Positions 32,384 through 40,016 of a stretch of 64,000 nucleotides of DNA are shown piece by piece. The position numbers and the translations under genes were made by a program. The notes beneath the pieces were generated by a model that made no database searches, was not told the origin of the DNA, and saw only the letters and a list, made by a program, of their open reading frames with translations. Numbering within the stretch: position 1 is the first letter of the stretch; each line of letters begins with the position of its first letter. Source of the stretch: an uncultured Rickettsiales bacterium (GTDB taxonomy: Bacteria > Pseudomonadota > Alphaproteobacteria > RF32 > CAG-239). Where the stretch lies: contig URXV01000003.1 in the NCBI GenBank assembly GCA_900551865.1, forward strand, positions 57,040 to 121,039. Direction: 5' to 3'.

Positions 32384-33040
32384 TTAGTCTTCCAGCGTAT
32401 ATCCGATTTTGTTGATGGTTTTGACAATGTCTTTGCCGAGTTTTTTCCGCAGATGGTGAATGTGCACTTCTACGGCATTGCTGGCAACGTCTTCATCCCA
32501 TGAATAGAGTTTGTTTTCAATGGTTTCTTTGGACAGGACTTTGTTTTTGTTTAACAACAGAAGTTCCAAAAGCGCCGTTTCCCGCGGCGAGAGGATTACC
32601 TTTTCGCCGTCAAGGCAGACGCCCTTGGTTTCGGGGTTGAATGTAATGTCGCGGAAGCGGATAAGCGGTTTCGCCACGCCGCACCGCCGCCGGATAAGGG
32701 CGTTCAGCCGCGCTTGCACTTCTTTAAGGGCAAAAGGCTTGCCGAGATAATCGTCTGCGCCGCTGTTCAGTCCTTTAATCCGTTCGTCCACGTCGCCGCG
32801 GGCAGTCAAAATCAGAACCGGCGTATCCAGCCCGGTATCTCGCCAGGCGCGCAGGATGGAAAGGCCGTCAATGCCCGGAAGTCCCAAATCAAGCACTACC
32901 GCATCATACGGCGTTTGCAACAGGGCTTCTTTGCCGTCCGTGCCGTCGTCAAACCAGTCGACGGTAAAGCCGAGCTTGGAAAGCCCGACTTTTATCCCGT
33001 CGCCGATAAGGCCGTCGTCTTCAATCAGAAGAATGCGCAT
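32384..33040 (-). CDS. OmpR-family response regulator (QseB-like), 218 aa
   Basis: The receiver domain carries the acidic pair in IEDDG, the phospho-acceptor Asp51 in AVVLDLGLPG, and Lys in GKPFALKE. The C-terminal winged helix has LSPRETALLELLLLNKNKVLSKETIENKLYSW and AVEVHIHHLRKKLG. It pairs with the kinase downstream. The upstream neighbour is a YgiW-type OB-fold gene, repeating the ygiW-qseB-qseC layout of enterobacteria. The signal is unknown. Confidence 0.92.
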   Translation of the reverse strand: MRILLIEDDGLIGDGIKVGLSKLGFTVDWFDDGTDGKEALLQTPYDAVVLDLGLPGIDGLSILRAWRDTGLDTPVLILTARGDVDERIKGLNSGADDYLGKPFALKEVQARLNALIRRRCGVAKPLIRFRDITFNPETKGVCLDGEKVILSPRETALLELLLLNKNKVLSKETIENKLYSWDEDVASNAVEVHIHHLRKKLGKDIVKTINKIGYTLED

Positions 33041-33060
33041 ACCAGACCGTCCGTCGCTGC

Positions 33061-33423
33061 TTATTGTTTTAAGATGATAACGTCAACGTCGACTTCCGGC
33101 GTTCCCAGCAGCTCTTTGTCAATTTCGCCGCGGATTTCAACCGTATTTTCCGGTTTGACAACCTGTCCTCTCCAATCTTCGTCGTCAATTTCAACAACGA
33201 TGGAACCGGTTTTGTCGCTGAACTGATATTTTTCGTTGCCGAGGTTTTTCTCAATCTTTCCTACCAGAACAACCGGCGTGTCGTCATTCATCTTCAGCGC
33301 TTCGGCAACCGTAGAGGAAGAAATTGTCGGTCCCTGAAAACCGCCGCCAAATCCCTGTGCATTGGCCTGCGAAGCCACGGCAAAAGTCAAAACCATCGCG
33401 GAAACAGCTAAAATCTTATTCAT
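33061..33423 (-). CDS. ygiW: YgiW/NirD-type periplasmic OB-fold protein, 120 aa
   Basis: A signal peptide (MNKILAVSAMVLTFAVASQANA) and a Gly-rich GFGGGFQGP lead into a bacterial OB-fold: VAEALKMNDDTPVVLVGKIEKNLGNEKYQFSDKTGSIVVEIDDEDW...ENTVEIRGEIDKE. This is the BOF family of stress-tolerance proteins. It is the first gene of the ygiW-RR-HK operon, 20 bases before the regulator. Induction by the two-component system is inferred from context. Confidence 0.88.
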   Translation of the reverse strand: MNKILAVSAMVLTFAVASQANAQGFGGGFQGPTISSSTVAEALKMNDDTPVVLVGKIEKNLGNEKYQFSDKTGSIVVEIDDEDWRGQVVKPENTVEIRGEIDKELLGTPEVDVDVIILKQ

Positions 33424-33615
33424 CGTTTTTCTCCTAAATAAAAGTTGTTAAATAAAGGTTGTTTATCAGAACATCTTTTATTCTGCATTCTAATCTTAAG
33501 AAACGCTTAAGGCAAAATAATTTTTTTTATTTTTTTTGATTTTAAATAAAAAATATATATTTCAATAGGTTAATATGAAATAAAATGCAAGGGGAGATGT
33601 CGTGGAACGTTTTAG

Positions 33616-33706
33616 GGCAGTCAGAGATAGCCTCTTTGTCAGTCCGAGATAGTTTTTTCGGTCAGTCAGAGGCTGTTTCTTCGGTCAGTCGGCGGCACTT
33701 TCTTCC
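33616..33706. repeat. Four ~23-bp tandem repeats overlapping the stop of the MscS-type gene
   Basis: Units begin at 33616, 33638, 33661 and 33684 with the shared core GTCAGTC(A/C)GAG (the first begins GGCAGTCAGAG), with periods of 22, 23 and 23. The stop codon of the channel gene falls within the last unit, so each repeat carries a potential stop. The adjoining stretch 33424-33615 shows no gene. Confidence 0.6.
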
Positions 33707-36063
33707 AGCGAACGCACCACCCGCTGTGGAAACGGGATGTTAATCCCTTCTTTCCGGAATTCATTGATAATCTTTTCGCGTATACGGAAAGATATGCCGC
33801 TGCTGTTGGCTATGTTTGCCGTGTAGCAGTTAAGCTGGAAGTTCAGGCTGCTGTCGCCAAAGTCGAGAAAAGACAGTGCCGGAGCCGGATTGCTCAAAAC
33901 CTCTTCGTCTTCTCCGGCGATTCGTAGCAGGATTTTCTTGACTTTGTCAATATCGCTGTCATAGTCCACCCCGACGTTGATGTCCACCCTAGCCATTCTG
34001 TTGTCGTAGGTCTTGTTAACAACACTGCCAGCGATAATTGCGGAATTGGGGATAATGACGTTGGATTTGTTTCCCGTTTCCAGAGTCGTCGAACGCATGC
34101 TGATTTGTTTGACCACGCCTTCATAACCGTTGATGACGACCAAATCGCCGAGCTTTATTGGCCGTTCAAACAAAATGGTAATGCCGGCAACCAGATTGCT
34201 GACGACGTTTTGCAGACCTAAACCGGCGCCGAAAGACAGCGCTCCGGCCATCAATGCCAGGCTTTTGAAGCTTCCGCCCGCAACGGCAATGCCGAGGATG
34301 ACGGAAAGGATAAATCCAAAAAAGCCGATTCCCGAAATAATGGAGCTCTTCATTCCTTCGTCAAAGTCCAGCCGGCTTAAGCTGCCGTCCTGCAGGCTGC
34401 TTTTGAGCATTTTAACCAGCAGCATCGCCACCCAGAAGCTGACCAGCCCGAGAATAATTGACGTAATGGATACATGAACTTCGCCGATGTTGAAACCGGT
34501 AAGGAAACCTTTGGTCCGCGCCACCAGAATATCGACCGATACGCCCCATACCGCCAGCAGCACCAAGGCCCCGAATAGATACAATACTGGCGTCAGGATA
34601 ATGCCGAACCATACTTCGCTTTTGACCAGCGTCCGGGGACTGATGCGAAAGGTCGTAATCCAAAACCGCCGCCGCACAATCAGATGGTAAAACATTTTGA
34701 GCAGATTATGGAGAATGTATAAAATACAGATGACGGCAACCGATACGATAAAACGGTTGATAAGGTATTCGGACAGGCTGATGTAGCCGAACAGGGAGAA
34801 TGTGAAACTGCCAATCATAAAAAACGTAATCAGCAGAGCGGTTTGTGCTGAAACCGAAAGTTTTTGGATATTGCCGCTTTTAACGTCTTCGTCCGATAAA
34901 TCCTTAACATCGTACATGACGCGCAGCGCCGCCCAGATGACGGCAAATGCTTTTATGCCGTTGGCGAAAATCTGCATGGAATAGACGATTTCCGGTTCGT
35001 GCGACATTTCTGTCGCCAGCTTCTGAAAAAAGGAGACCGCCGCCACGGCCGCCGCCGCCGTAATCAGGGCATTGGAAGCTCTGCGTACCTTGCGCGCTTC
35101 AATGTTAAATATCCGCCAGTCGGGATTATTGGGAGCGAATGCGGCCAGAATTGCGGCGCGCAGAATCAGAAAATAAAGCAGGTATATTGCGGCATTGCGC
35201 AAAAGTGCGGCAAATTCGCTTCCTTTCATCAGGTCAAACCCGTTAATCCAAACCCACAGTGCAGCGATAATCGCCGCCGGAATAGCGCCCAGCGCCACGA
35301 AAATCCATGCCGCAGCTTTCAGGCGTTGGATGTAGGTCGGAGTACATATCTCCAAATTGTAACCGTAATGCTTTTTGATGTACCCTCTGACGACGACCGC
35401 CAAAATTAATGCCGCGCCCAGCATCAGGGTAAGGATAATCAGACTCTTGGCCGCGTTTTGCTGTTGTTCGGGTTTAAGCTGGCGGTACCAGTTGAATGGC
35501 GAAACCAGAATTTCTTTTAAAAAGCTGCCAAAGCTGAGCAGCGACTGCCAGAATTGTTCGGGTTGAAAAATAGAGCTTTGTTTGGCAAGGACGCTGGTCA
35601 GCAGTTCTTTGTTGCGCGCTTTGAAGATGAGGGCGTTGATTTCATCGATTTTAGCCAGAGCCAGCGCTTCCTGCGCCAACAGGGATTTATATTTAGCCGC
35701 GCTGTCTTCAAGCGTTTTTCTTTCTTTTGCAACTTCCGGCACGTCTTTGCCGTTTTCGTCGGCCAATCCGTTAAGCGCGCTGATTTTTTGCGTCATGCTC
35801 TGTAATGTGGTCGTATCTTGTTTCTGTTCGTTAAGAATTTGGTTTTGCAGGGAATTGAGCGTCGCAATATAGTCGTCGCTTTCTTCGCGGGAGACGGAGC
35901 CTCCGTTTATTTTTTTTGTAATGCCGTCCAGCGTCTTATTGATGTCGGAAAAGTTAAGCTGGATTTCGGCAGTGCCTTTTTCCGGCTCGGCGGCAAAGCA
36001 GGCGGTTCCGGTCAGAAACAGAAGTACGGCAATGGTTGTAAACAGTTTTTTTGCTGCAGGCAT
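33685..36063 (-). CDS. Large mechanosensitive channel (MscS/MscK family), 792 aa
   Basis: The start is set at ATG 36063 (MPAAKKLFTTIAVLLFLTGTACFA, a signal peptide) because GAGG precedes it; the longer frame to 36201 has no such support. A periplasmic coiled-coil region (about 25-170, e.g. LDGITKKINGG, LNEQKQDTTTLQSMTQKISALN) leads to about ten membrane helices. The MscS core follows: pore helix ALSFGAGLGLQNVVSNLVAG, then the beta domain LFERPIKLGDLVVINGYEGVVKQISMRSTTLE and VIIPNSAI. It relieves osmotic downshock. The gene is not part of an operon. Confidence 0.9.
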   Translation of the reverse strand: MPAAKKLFTTIAVLLFLTGTACFAAEPEKGTAEIQLNFSDINKTLDGITKKINGGSVSREESDDYIATLNSLQNQILNEQKQDTTTLQSMTQKISALNGLADENGKDVPEVAKERKTLEDSAAKYKSLLAQEALALAKIDEINALIFKARNKELLTSVLAKQSSIFQPEQFWQSLLSFGSFLKEILVSPFNWYRQLKPEQQQNAAKSLIILTLMLGAALILAVVVRGYIKKHYGYNLEICTPTYIQRLKAAAWIFVALGAIPAAIIAALWVWINGFDLMKGSEFAALLRNAAIYLLYFLILRAAILAAFAPNNPDWRIFNIEARKVRRASNALITAAAAVAAVSFFQKLATEMSHEPEIVYSMQIFANGIKAFAVIWAALRVMYDVKDLSDEDVKSGNIQKLSVSAQTALLITFFMIGSFTFSLFGYISLSEYLINRFIVSVAVICILYILHNLLKMFYHLIVRRRFWITTFRISPRTLVKSEVWFGIILTPVLYLFGALVLLAVWGVSVDILVARTKGFLTGFNIGEVHVSITSIILGLVSFWVAMLLVKMLKSSLQDGSLSRLDFDEGMKSSIISGIGFFGFILSVILGIAVAGGSFKSLALMAGALSFGAGLGLQNVVSNLVAGITILFERPIKLGDLVVINGYEGVVKQISMRSTTLETGNKSNVIIPNSAIIAGSVVNKTYDNRMARVDINVGVDYDSDIDKVKKILLRIAGEDEEVLSNPAPALSFLDFGDSSLNFQLNCYTANIANSSGISFRIREKIINEFRKEGINIPFPQRVVRSLEESAAD

Positions 36064-36298
36064 GTAAACCTCGTGTTTAATTTTTACGTTGGGTAGTTCA
36101 GATATTTTTTTTATAAAGCCGGCAGTATCGGCGGCAGATTTTATCTCCGGTCGTTTTGTATGCGCGGCCGAGTTCTGTGTTTCGCCTTCAATATAATGCA
36201 TAAAGTGCTCCTTGCAAGGAAAAGGCGGAAATATTTGAGTTTGCTCTTGTATATTTTTTCAGGGCGGTTAAGTTAAAACAAACCAAAGGGAGAATGTG

Positions 36299-36670
36299 AT
36301 GATAAAAGCAAAATATATATATGCCGCCTGTTTTTGCCTGATGGCCGCAAATGCATGTGCGGGAAATAAAACCTGTGCGCAGAAAAAGGCAGAAATCGAA
36401 AGCCAGATAGCCATAGCCGAAAATTATGGGCGAACCATGAAAGTCCATGGATTGAAAAAGGCGTTGTCCAGGCTGGAAAGGAATTGTACTGACGAAGAAT
36501 TGCTGCAAAAGCGCAGGAGTAAAATAAAAGATAAGGAAAACGATGTGAAAAAGGCGGAAGAAGAACTAGCCGCGGCGCGGGCTTCCGGCAAAGGGCATAA
36601 GATTGTCAAAAAGCAGAACAAGCTTGCCGAACAAAAACGCGAGTTGGAAGAGGTCGTTTCGGGGAATTGA
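36299..36670 (+). CDS. DUF1090 (YqjC-like) periplasmic protein, 123 aa
   Basis: A signal peptide ending ANACAG is followed by the DUF1090 pattern: TCAQKKAEIESQIAIAENYGRTMKVHGLKKALSRLERNCTDEELLQKR, then a long charged coiled coil (KDKENDVKKAEEELAAARASGKG...KRELEEV). Two Cys (in CAQK and NCTD) may form a disulfide. AAAGGGAGA precedes the ATG. The function of the family is poorly known. Confidence 0.85.
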   Translation: MIKAKYIYAACFCLMAANACAGNKTCAQKKAEIESQIAIAENYGRTMKVHGLKKALSRLERNCTDEELLQKRRSKIKDKENDVKKAEEELAAARASGKGHKIVKKQNKLAEQKRELEEVVSGN

Positions 36671-36855
36671 TTTTTTAAGCTGCCGTATCTTCTCAGGACG
36701 GAAGCCTTTTGCACGATTTATTTCTTCTTTTTTTCACCCGTGTCTGTATTCTATTTAACGGACTTTGTAAACTGCGCAAAACTTACAAAATAAATTGTAT
36801 TTGAAATTTAAGGCATATATAATCCGTTATGTAACTAATTATCTATAGGTGAGAA

Positions 36856-37047
36856 ATGAAGAAAATTTTAGCAATAGCTTTTGCCGCTTTATTGGGAGCG
36901 TGCACAAATGCAGGGCCGTTTGTAACCAATATTTCTGCTGATGGCAATAACGGTTTGGTCATTGAAAAATGTCAGGTACATATGAACGCTTTTATGGGAA
37001 CGGTATCTAACGATAATTGTACGACAACGGCGATTAAAGTAAGATAA
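36856..37047 (+). CDS. Tiny lipoprotein, 63 aa
   Basis: The lipobox LGAC (Cys at residue 17) follows a short signal peptide MKKILAIAFAALLGAC. The mature part of about 47 residues contains NGLVIEKCQVHMNAFMGTVSNDNC, with two Cys that may pair. No family is recognised. It is preceded by a GGTGAG ribosome-binding site and followed by a strong terminator, which supports a real single-gene transcript. Confidence 0.7.
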   Translation: MKKILAIAFAALLGACTNAGPFVTNISADGNNGLVIEKCQVHMNAFMGTVSNDNCTTTAIKVR

Positions 37048-37089
37048 GGCAGTTCTTTCCTGCGGAAAAATTTGGGAATTTTTTCAAGA

Positions 37090-37124
37090 AAACCGCTGTT
37101 TTCCGAAGATAACAGCGGTTTTTC
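37090..37124. terminator. Bidirectional terminator between convergent small genes
   Basis: AAACCGCTGTT (37090-37100) pairs perfectly with AACAGCGGTTT, with A and T runs on both sides. Confidence 0.85.
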
Positions 37125-37155
37125 AGGAAACGGCGGCTTGCCGTCGGAATTAAGG

Positions 37156-37425
37156 TTAATCCAACAAAACGGTCCAAGTAAAAGGTGAAGGTTTCGTCGG
37201 AACAAAATAATATCCTTTCCGCCCGTCGCGCAAAACTCTCCACATACCGGGAATATAACTCTCAATAGTCAGTTCGGCCGTTTCATCCAGATAAAATGTA
37301 TTGACCTTTGAACTGACGCCGTTAACAGTCATAGAAGAATAACTGTGTCGGAATTTTCTGCCGTTAATATGCAGGGTAAAAGTCTTATTTTCCTTTAATT
37401 CCGTTAATTTAATAGTTTGAGCCAT
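37156..37425 (-). CDS. Small beta-rich hypothetical protein, 89 aa
   Basis: The start is placed at the Met beginning MAQTIKLTELKENKTFTLHING; an upstream extension to 37449 lacks a clear ribosome-binding site. No signal peptide or membrane segment is visible. Strand-like stretches (KVNTFYLDETAELTIESYIPGMWRVLRDGRKGYYFVP) suggest a small beta-barrel. No family is recognised. It ends close to the bidirectional terminator. Confidence 0.55.
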   Translation of the reverse strand: MAQTIKLTELKENKTFTLHINGRKFRHSYSSMTVNGVSSKVNTFYLDETAELTIESYIPGMWRVLRDGRKGYYFVPTKPSPFTWTVLLD

Positions 37426-37519
37426 AGTTATATAAATTAAATTTAACAATAATTTGAAATCTCATTATGCACTATAGGCCGGTTCTTGCCGAAAGTCAAG
37501 ACTTTAATGTTCCGTCATA

Positions 37520-38137
37520 TTAGAAGTGCGGACGGTTTTCATGATGTCCGGATGTTTTGTTGGGATTTTGCTGATAAGGATGGTGGTCGGCATCCGTACT
37601 GTTTGTATCGGGAGATTTTTCCGAAACGGCTTCTTTGGCTTTTGCTGCTCCTTCTTTTGTCTTCTCCCATGCATTGCCGCTGGCTTCCTTGGTTTTATCC
37701 CAGGCTTTTTCTGAGCCTTCCTTCGTGGCTTCCCATGCATCGCCGGACTTCTCCGCTATTGCATCGCCGGCTTTGGCAGTTCCCTCTTTAGTGGCGTCCC
37801 ATGCATTGCCGCTGGCTTCCTTAGTCTTGTCCCAGGCCTTTGCAGTTCCTTCTTTTGTAGCTTCCCAAGCTTTGCTGGTCGTTTCTTTGGTCGCTTCCCA
37901 GGCGTTGGCGCTGGCCTCTTTGGTCTTTTCCCAGAGGCTGTCGGTATCGTTGGTTGTATTTTCTGACATTTTAAATTCTCCTTGCTGTATAAACGTATGA
38001 TTAATAGTGGCAGTATTTTGATGAGCCGAAAGCAAAGCGGCCGAATCGTCCGCCGTTTTTGCATTGAGTTCTGTTCCCGCCAGACAGACGGAGGCAGCCA
38101 ATGCAAAAGAGGAAATATATTTCCGCGTAGGTTTCAT
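37520..38137 (-). CDS. LEA-like 11-mer repeat protein, 205 aa, with possible second start
   Basis: After residue 68 the protein consists of ten successive 11-residue units of the form AW(E/D)xTKExxxK, e.g. AWEATKETTSK, AWEATKEGTAK, AWDKTKEASGN. This is the amphipathic period of group-3 LEA (desiccation/membrane-protecting) proteins. A His/Asn/Pro tail ends it. Translation from ATG 38137 (RBS AGGAGA) adds a signal peptide (MKPTRKYISSFALAASVCLAG). A second strong RBS (AAGGAGA) precedes an in-frame ATG at 37969, which would give a 149-aa cytoplasmic form. Either could be the real start, or both are used. Confidence 0.75.
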   Translation of the reverse strand: MKPTRKYISSFALAASVCLAGTELNAKTADDSAALLSAHQNTATINHTFIQQGEFKMSENTTNDTDSLWEKTKEASANAWEATKETTSKAWEATKEGTAKAWDKTKEASGNAWDATKEGTAKAGDAIAEKSGDAWEATKEGSEKAWDKTKEASGNAWEKTKEGAAKAKEAVSEKSPDTNSTDADHHPYQQNPNKTSGHHENRPHF

Positions 38138-38370
38138 CAGATTATCTCCTAAATAATTGTTGCACGGAAAAAATAAGCGTCATAGCCGGCTTTTTCAAAT
38201 AATACTTATGGCGAGAAAACAGGAAAAATCTCTTAAAGCATGGAAAAGATGTCAGGATAAAACTTTTAGCCAGAAAAAAAAGACATTTCAGGCAATTGCA
38301 ACCACCCGCAAAGCAATTATTTAAAAGCCGTATTAGATAAAGCCGTAAAAATCAAAAGGGGGAGAAGCAG

Positions 38371-39861
38371 ATGGTCAGTGAAAATAATAAAATAGGCCTG
38401 GTTCCGGCCATATTGATGGTTGCCGGCAATATGATGGGGTCGGGTGTTTTTATGCTTCCGGCAAACCTCGCGGGAATTGGCAGCATTGCTATCATCGGGT
38501 GGCTGGTTACTGTTGTCGGGGCGATAGCCCTTGGGCTGGTTTTTGCCAAACTGACAGAAATCAGTACGGCAGCCGGAGGACCGTATGCTTATGCCCGTAA
38601 GGCTTTTGGCGACTATATGGGATACCAGACAAACCTTGTTTATTGGCTGGCCAATGTTATCGGCAATGTAGGGCTGGCAGTTGCCGGGCTGGGATATTTG
38701 ACGCCTTTTTTTCCGGCATTGCGGGATCCGCTGGTGATGGCTCTGGCGCAGATTGCGGTTATTTGGTTTTTTACTTACGCCAATATCCTCGGGCCGAAAA
38801 TTGTCGGCAGGATGCAGGGTGTTACGACGACCATCGCCTTATTTCCGATAATCGGCGTTGCCTTGCTGGGGTGGTTTTGGTTTAACCCGGAAACTTATAT
38901 GCAGGGATGGAATGTATCCGGCGAGAGCAGCCTTTCCGCCATCGGCATGACGCTGAATTTCACCCTCTGGGCATTTATCGGCGTAGAAAGTGCTTCGGTA
39001 TCCACCGCTGTCGTCAAAAATCCGACCCGCAATGTTCCGATAGCGACGGTTGTTGGGGTTCTGCTTGCCGCCGTATGTTATGTTCTGAGCTCTTCGGCCA
39101 TTATGGGCATTATCCCCAATAAAGAACTGATAGTATCGTCAGCGCCGTTTTCACAGGCCGTAAGCATCGCGCTGGGGCCGGTGGCAGGAAAAGTCGTCGC
39201 AGTGTGCGCGGCCATCGGGTGCCTGGGTTCTTTGGCTGGTTGGACGTTATTGGTCGGACAAACGGCGCAGGCTGCTGCCAAAGACGGATTGTTCGCTAAT
39301 ATTTTTGCGCGGGTCAACCGCCGCGGCGTTCCTTCGGCCGGCTTGGCGATTGTTGCGGCAATAATGACGCTGCAGGTTTTGGCAACCATGTCGCCGACAG
39401 CGTCCGAACAGTTTGGCAAGATTGCTTCAATCGCGGTTATTATGACATTGCTGCCGTATATTTATTCTTCCGTGGCGATAAAAATTCTCGGCCGTGAAAA
39501 GATGAGCGACAGGGAAGGGCTGTTTTATACAATCGTCGGACTGATTGCAGCCGTTTACAGCCTTGCTGCCATGATAGGTTCCAACAGCGAGCAGACGCGG
39601 TGGGCACTGATATTTGTCATCTCGACGATTATTTTTTACGAATTGTCGGTTAACCGGAAAATTGAGATTAAGGAGAAGCATTTGAAGCCGGGCGGCTGCT
39701 GCGTGCCGCGCTGGGTTCGCTATATGACGCTGGCCATAACCATTCTGGCACTTATTGCCATGTTCTGGGTTTCGGTTGGCGACTACAGTTCTCAAAAACT
39801 CAACGAATACATTAACGAACCGGATTCTCCGTCAGTATCGGTGCAGGCACCGGCAGATTGA
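38371..39861 (+). CDS. adiC: Arginine/agmatine antiporter (AdiC-like), 496 aa
   Basis: This is an APC-superfamily inner-membrane antiporter that imports arginine and exports agmatine. The N-terminus GLVPAILMVAGNMMGSGVFMLPANLAGIG contains the substrate-binding GSG of helix 1. Blocks such as GPYAYARKAFGDYMGYQTNLVYWLANVIGN, LWAFIGVESASVSTAVVKNPTRNVPIAT and GCLGSLAGWTLLVGQTAQAAAKDGLF match AdiC closely. About 12 membrane helices are expected. AAGGGGGAGA lies upstream. Together with adiA it forms an arginine-dependent acid-resistance system. Confidence 0.9.
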   Translation: MVSENNKIGLVPAILMVAGNMMGSGVFMLPANLAGIGSIAIIGWLVTVVGAIALGLVFAKLTEISTAAGGPYAYARKAFGDYMGYQTNLVYWLANVIGNVGLAVAGLGYLTPFFPALRDPLVMALAQIAVIWFFTYANILGPKIVGRMQGVTTTIALFPIIGVALLGWFWFNPETYMQGWNVSGESSLSAIGMTLNFTLWAFIGVESASVSTAVVKNPTRNVPIATVVGVLLAAVCYVLSSSAIMGIIPNKELIVSSAPFSQAVSIALGPVAGKVVAVCAAIGCLGSLAGWTLLVGQTAQAAAKDGLFANIFARVNRRGVPSAGLAIVAAIMTLQVLATMSPTASEQFGKIASIAVIMTLLPYIYSSVAIKILGREKMSDREGLFYTIVGLIAAVYSLAAMIGSNSEQTRWALIFVISTIIFYELSVNRKIEIKEKHLKPGGCCVPRWVRYMTLAITILALIAMFWVSVGDYSSQKLNEYINEPDSPSVSVQAPAD

Positions 39862-39869
39862 AATGCCAA

Positions 39870-39995
39870 ATGGCCTGACGCATAGGTGGCGCCGGTTTCT
39901 TTCCAAGTCCACAGCCCAGGCGCATAGGCTGTACCGGTTTCTTCCAAAATCCACAACCAAGACGCATAGGTTGGGGCGGTTTCTTCCCAAATCAC
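39870..39995 (+). repeat. Three 42-bp tandem repeats between adiC and adiA
   Basis: CGCATAGG occurs at 39879, 39921 and 39963, exactly 42 bases apart. Each unit also has a GGTTTCTT block and, in the first two, a TCCACA...CCA block. The period equals four helical turns and 14 codons. Short frames through the repeats exist on both strands but lack good starts. The repeats lie directly before the adiA ribosome-binding site. Confidence 0.8.
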
Positions 39996-40016
39996 AATCA
40001 AAAGGAGACAGTGTAG

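Noticed and set aside
34412..35872. Open frames on both strands within the MscS-type gene
   Set aside because: No motifs or start signals; the channel protein has continuous membrane helices and the MscS core in its own frame.
39870..39995. CRISPR array
   Set aside because: The 42-bp units are directly adjoining with no unique spacers of regular size, and no cas gene is present.
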